Notes under the pieces: model-generated
Database searches by the model: none
What the model was told of the DNA's origin: nothing
Seen by the model: only the letters and a program-made list of their open reading frames with translations
NCBI RefSeq assembly: GCF_000238775.2
Contig: NZ_AFEJ02000002.1
Location: 1,178,001-1,242,000 of the forward strand
Direction: 5' to 3'
Length of the DNA: 64,000 nt
From: Acaryochloris sp. CCMEE 5410
GTDB lineage: Bacteria > Cyanobacteriota > Cyanobacteriia > Thermosynechococcales > Thermosynechococcaceae
Position numbers and translations under genes: made by a program
Shown: positions 62,293-64,000 of the stretch, in pieces
Position numbering within the stretch: position 1 is the first letter of the stretch
How the letters are laid out: each line of letters begins with the position of its first letter

Positions 62293-64000
62293 TTAGTAGC
62301 GAGTTCCAGCTTTACGATGGTGAACCGCAGTTTTGACGTTAGATCGTAAAACCTCACCATTTTTAACGGTGGCATAAATCACCCAGTGATCTCCACATTC
62401 CATCCGATTGGCGACTTCACACTCCAGATAAGAGATGGAATCTTTGAGAATTGGACTACCATTGCTAGCAGTATCCGTCTCAATGCCTTGAAACCGATCT
62501 TCGCCAGGACCAAAGGGCTTGAGGAAATGCTTCATCGTCCGCTGATAGTTATCTTCTCCGAGAATATTGAGGACAAAGGTACTTTCGGTATGGAGTAATG
62601 ACTCTACTGCTCGCTCCTTAGCTACGGCAACCGTGAAACCCGGTGGGTTAAAGGTGGCCTGAGAGACCCATGAAGCCAACATCCCACTCTCAACATCCCC
62701 TTGCTTAGCTGTCAGGATACAGAGGGAACCGACAATTCGTCCGACCGCCTGTTCAGTCGCAGTGGTCTGAGTGACCACTTGAGCAGAGCCTTGCTTGCGG
62801 GTCTTAGCTTTCACCGCTTTCTTAATTTTTTGGGCAAAGTCCGTCCCCGCTTCTTCACAGGTTTTAAGGGTGACATCGGTGGGCTTGAATTTCACCTTAA
62901 TCGAGTCAAAACCAAAGCTATAGCCTGCATCTCTCAGCTTGCCCTCTAGTAGGTCAATCGCTTCTCCACTCCAGCCAAAAGACCCGAAGACACCTGTAGG
63001 CTTACTTTTGGGGACTGTAGACAACAGGATACCTAGAGCCGTTTGAATTTGAGTTGGGGCATGGCCTCCTAGAGTAGGCGAACCAATAATAAAGCCCTCA
63101 CAATTATCGGCAACAGCCTGAATATCTTTAGGGCTAGCGGTTTCACAGTTGATAACCTGCACCGCCACCCCTGCTTTGGTAATCCCGCGGGCAATGGCTT
63201 GACCAATAGTGGCAGTATTGCCATAGGCGGATGCATAGAGAATCGCCACTGAGCTCGTTTTCTTTTGCTGTTCTTCACTCCACTGTCGGTAGGTCCGAGT
63301 CAGCTCCTGAACACCGTACCGGACGATGGGGCCATGGTTGGGAGCATAGGTGCTAATCGCCAACGGGGCTAGCTTATCAAGCACCACCTCCACTTGGCGA
63401 GCATAGGGGGCTTTCAAACAATCAAAGTAATAGCGCCGATCTTCTCTCAGTTGGGTGGTGTTATGGTCAAAGGCATCCTCACTACAAAGATGAATGCCAA
63501 AGAACTTGTCGGAAAAGAGGGTGCGGGTAGCCGAATCGTAGGTTAGAAGGCTATCGGGATAGCGAGGGGTAGTGGCCCGGACAAATTGCAGTCGGTGTCC
63601 TTGCCCTAAGTCCAACGTTTTATCGCTGGCGCTACTTCTAACAATCTTGAGGTTCAGTTCGTAGTCCGGCAATGCCGTTTTAAGGGCGGCTGCACCGGGA
63701 TTTGAACAAACGATAGTGACATTAGGCACTTTATCAAGAAGTACTTTCAGAGTTTCAGCCCGGTTGGCGTTGACATGACCCAGCACCAAATAATCCAGCG
63801 TTTGTAAATCAAAGTCAAAATTATCCAAATCAACAGACTGCTGGGTAACCCACCGGAGCTGATCCCACAGCCGACCAAAAATCGGTTTAAAGGCAGTACT
63901 AGACTGGGCTGAGATGGCTTGTAGCTGTTGAAAAAAGATTTCTGTAAAAGATCCTCCCGGGGGGTCAATCAGGGCTGTTTTATCGCCTTTGATGATGTAG
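62293..64000 (-). CDS. flavodiiron protein (Flv1/Flv2-type), N-terminus outside window
   Basis: The frame is open from 64000 to 62293, at least 569 residues; its start lies beyond the edge. It has a metallo-lactamase-like domain, a flavodoxin domain (ILYASAYGNTATIGQAIARG) and a C-terminal flavin reductase (GSLCILTAKQGDVESGMLASWVSQATF), as in cyanobacterial Flv. In the diiron site the usual H-x-E-x-D-H is HVNANR, the following His is replaced in TTPRYPDS, and the Asp site reads SDKFFG. These substitutions are typical of Flv1 and Flv2 and not Flv3/Flv4. Flv heterodimers reduce O2 downstream of PSI or PSII. Confidence 0.93.
   Translation of the reverse strand, partial: YIIKGDKTALIDPPGGSFTEIFFQQLQAISAQSSTAFKPIFGRLWDQLRWVTQQSVDLDNFDFDLQTLDYLVLGHVNANRAETLKVLLDKVPNVTIVCSNPGAAALKTALPDYELNLKIVRSSASDKTLDLGQGHRLQFVRATTPRYPDSLLTYDSATRTLFSDKFFGIHLCSEDAFDHNTTQLREDRRYYFDCLKAPYARQVEVVLDKLAPLAISTYAPNHGPIVRYGVQELTRTYRQWSEEQQKKTSSVAILYASAYGNTATIGQAIARGITKAGVAVQVINCETASPKDIQAVADNCEGFIIGSPTLGGHAPTQIQTALGILLSTVPKSKPTGVFGSFGWSGEAIDLLEGKLRDAGYSFGFDSIKVKFKPTDVTLKTCEEAGTDFAQKIKKAVKAKTRKQGSAQVVTQTTATEQAVGRIVGSLCILTAKQGDVESGMLASWVSQATFNPPGFTVAVAKERAVESLLHTESTFVLNILGEDNYQRTMKHFLKPFGPGEDRFQGIETDTASNGSPILKDSISYLECEVANRMECGDHWVIYATVKNGEVLRSNVKTAVHHRKAGTRY

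Noticed and set aside
63747-63968. Leftward 73-codon frame near the right edge and a start at 63828 for the flavodiiron gene
   Set aside because: The flavodiiron frame is open through 64000, so 63828 is an internal TTG and the other frame is a shadow.
1-64000. CRISPR array
   Set aside because: No regularly spaced direct repeats and no cas-like genes were seen.

Overview
The window is from a cyanobacterium, most likely Acaryochloris or a close relative. It carries three separate Pcb/IsiA-type six-helix chlorophyll antenna genes (15615-16685, 43441-44505, 44774-45823), together with ndhK, ndhL, ftrV, a flavodiiron protein, ftn2/zipN, lpxD, a DXCF cyanobacteriochrome receptor, an SLH-domain outer-membrane-type protein, type IV pilins and scattered HIP1 octamers (GCGATCGC). 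The genus call rests on the multiple Pcb proteins and is an inference.

Layout. 1-2.1 kb is an AT-rich accessory patch. It holds a truncated transposase at the left edge, then a two-gene unit (single-pass membrane protein plus MTH538/ThsB-type TIR-like protein) that ends in a folded element resembling an integron attC site. 2.1-9.2 kb is a PadR regulator divergent from a carotenoid oxygenase, an SLC12-like transporter, serA and prmA. 9.2-10.4 kb is an ISAs1-family insertion with inverted repeats and a perfect 10-bp target duplication. 10.4-22.6 kb holds a gene-free stretch, a heparinase-like protein, an unrecognised 354-aa protein, a HIT protein, the first Pcb antenna, a lipid-A-disaccharide-synthase-like protein, an SLH protein, a HemW-like radical SAM protein and a PIN/TRAM protein. 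22.6-31.5 kb holds tRNA-Thr, a VapBC45-like toxin-antitoxin pair, ndhL-DUF3007-trpA, lpxD, ftn2, pdhA and a Nudix gene.

31.5-36.4 kb is a pilin/competence region: two type IV pilins, an IS with intact ends but a broken transposase, and comM/yifB. 36.4-43.3 kb contains a GspE-N-like protein, a two-domain oligopeptide ABC ATPase, a ferredoxin, a LivF-like ATPase, a thylakoid thioredoxin-fold protein, a Lys/Ala/Pro-rich protein and comB. 43.4-46.4 kb is the Pcb pair and tRNA-Glu. 46.7-52.6 kb is housekeeping (orphan ndhK, pheS, Uma2, dus, prlC). 53-59 kb is signalling: a GUN4-fused kinase, a PixJ-like photoreceptor MCP and a CheA-like protein without a kinase domain, then ftrV. 59.5-64 kb has moeA, a BrxD/DUF2791-like ATPase and a flavodiiron protein running off the right edge.

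The strongest candidate for a new system is the TIR-like/membrane pair at 696-1989. Both an attC-like hairpin directly downstream and a matching core heptamer just upstream suggest it moved as one integron-type cassette. No known Thoeris effector (ThsA) is present.
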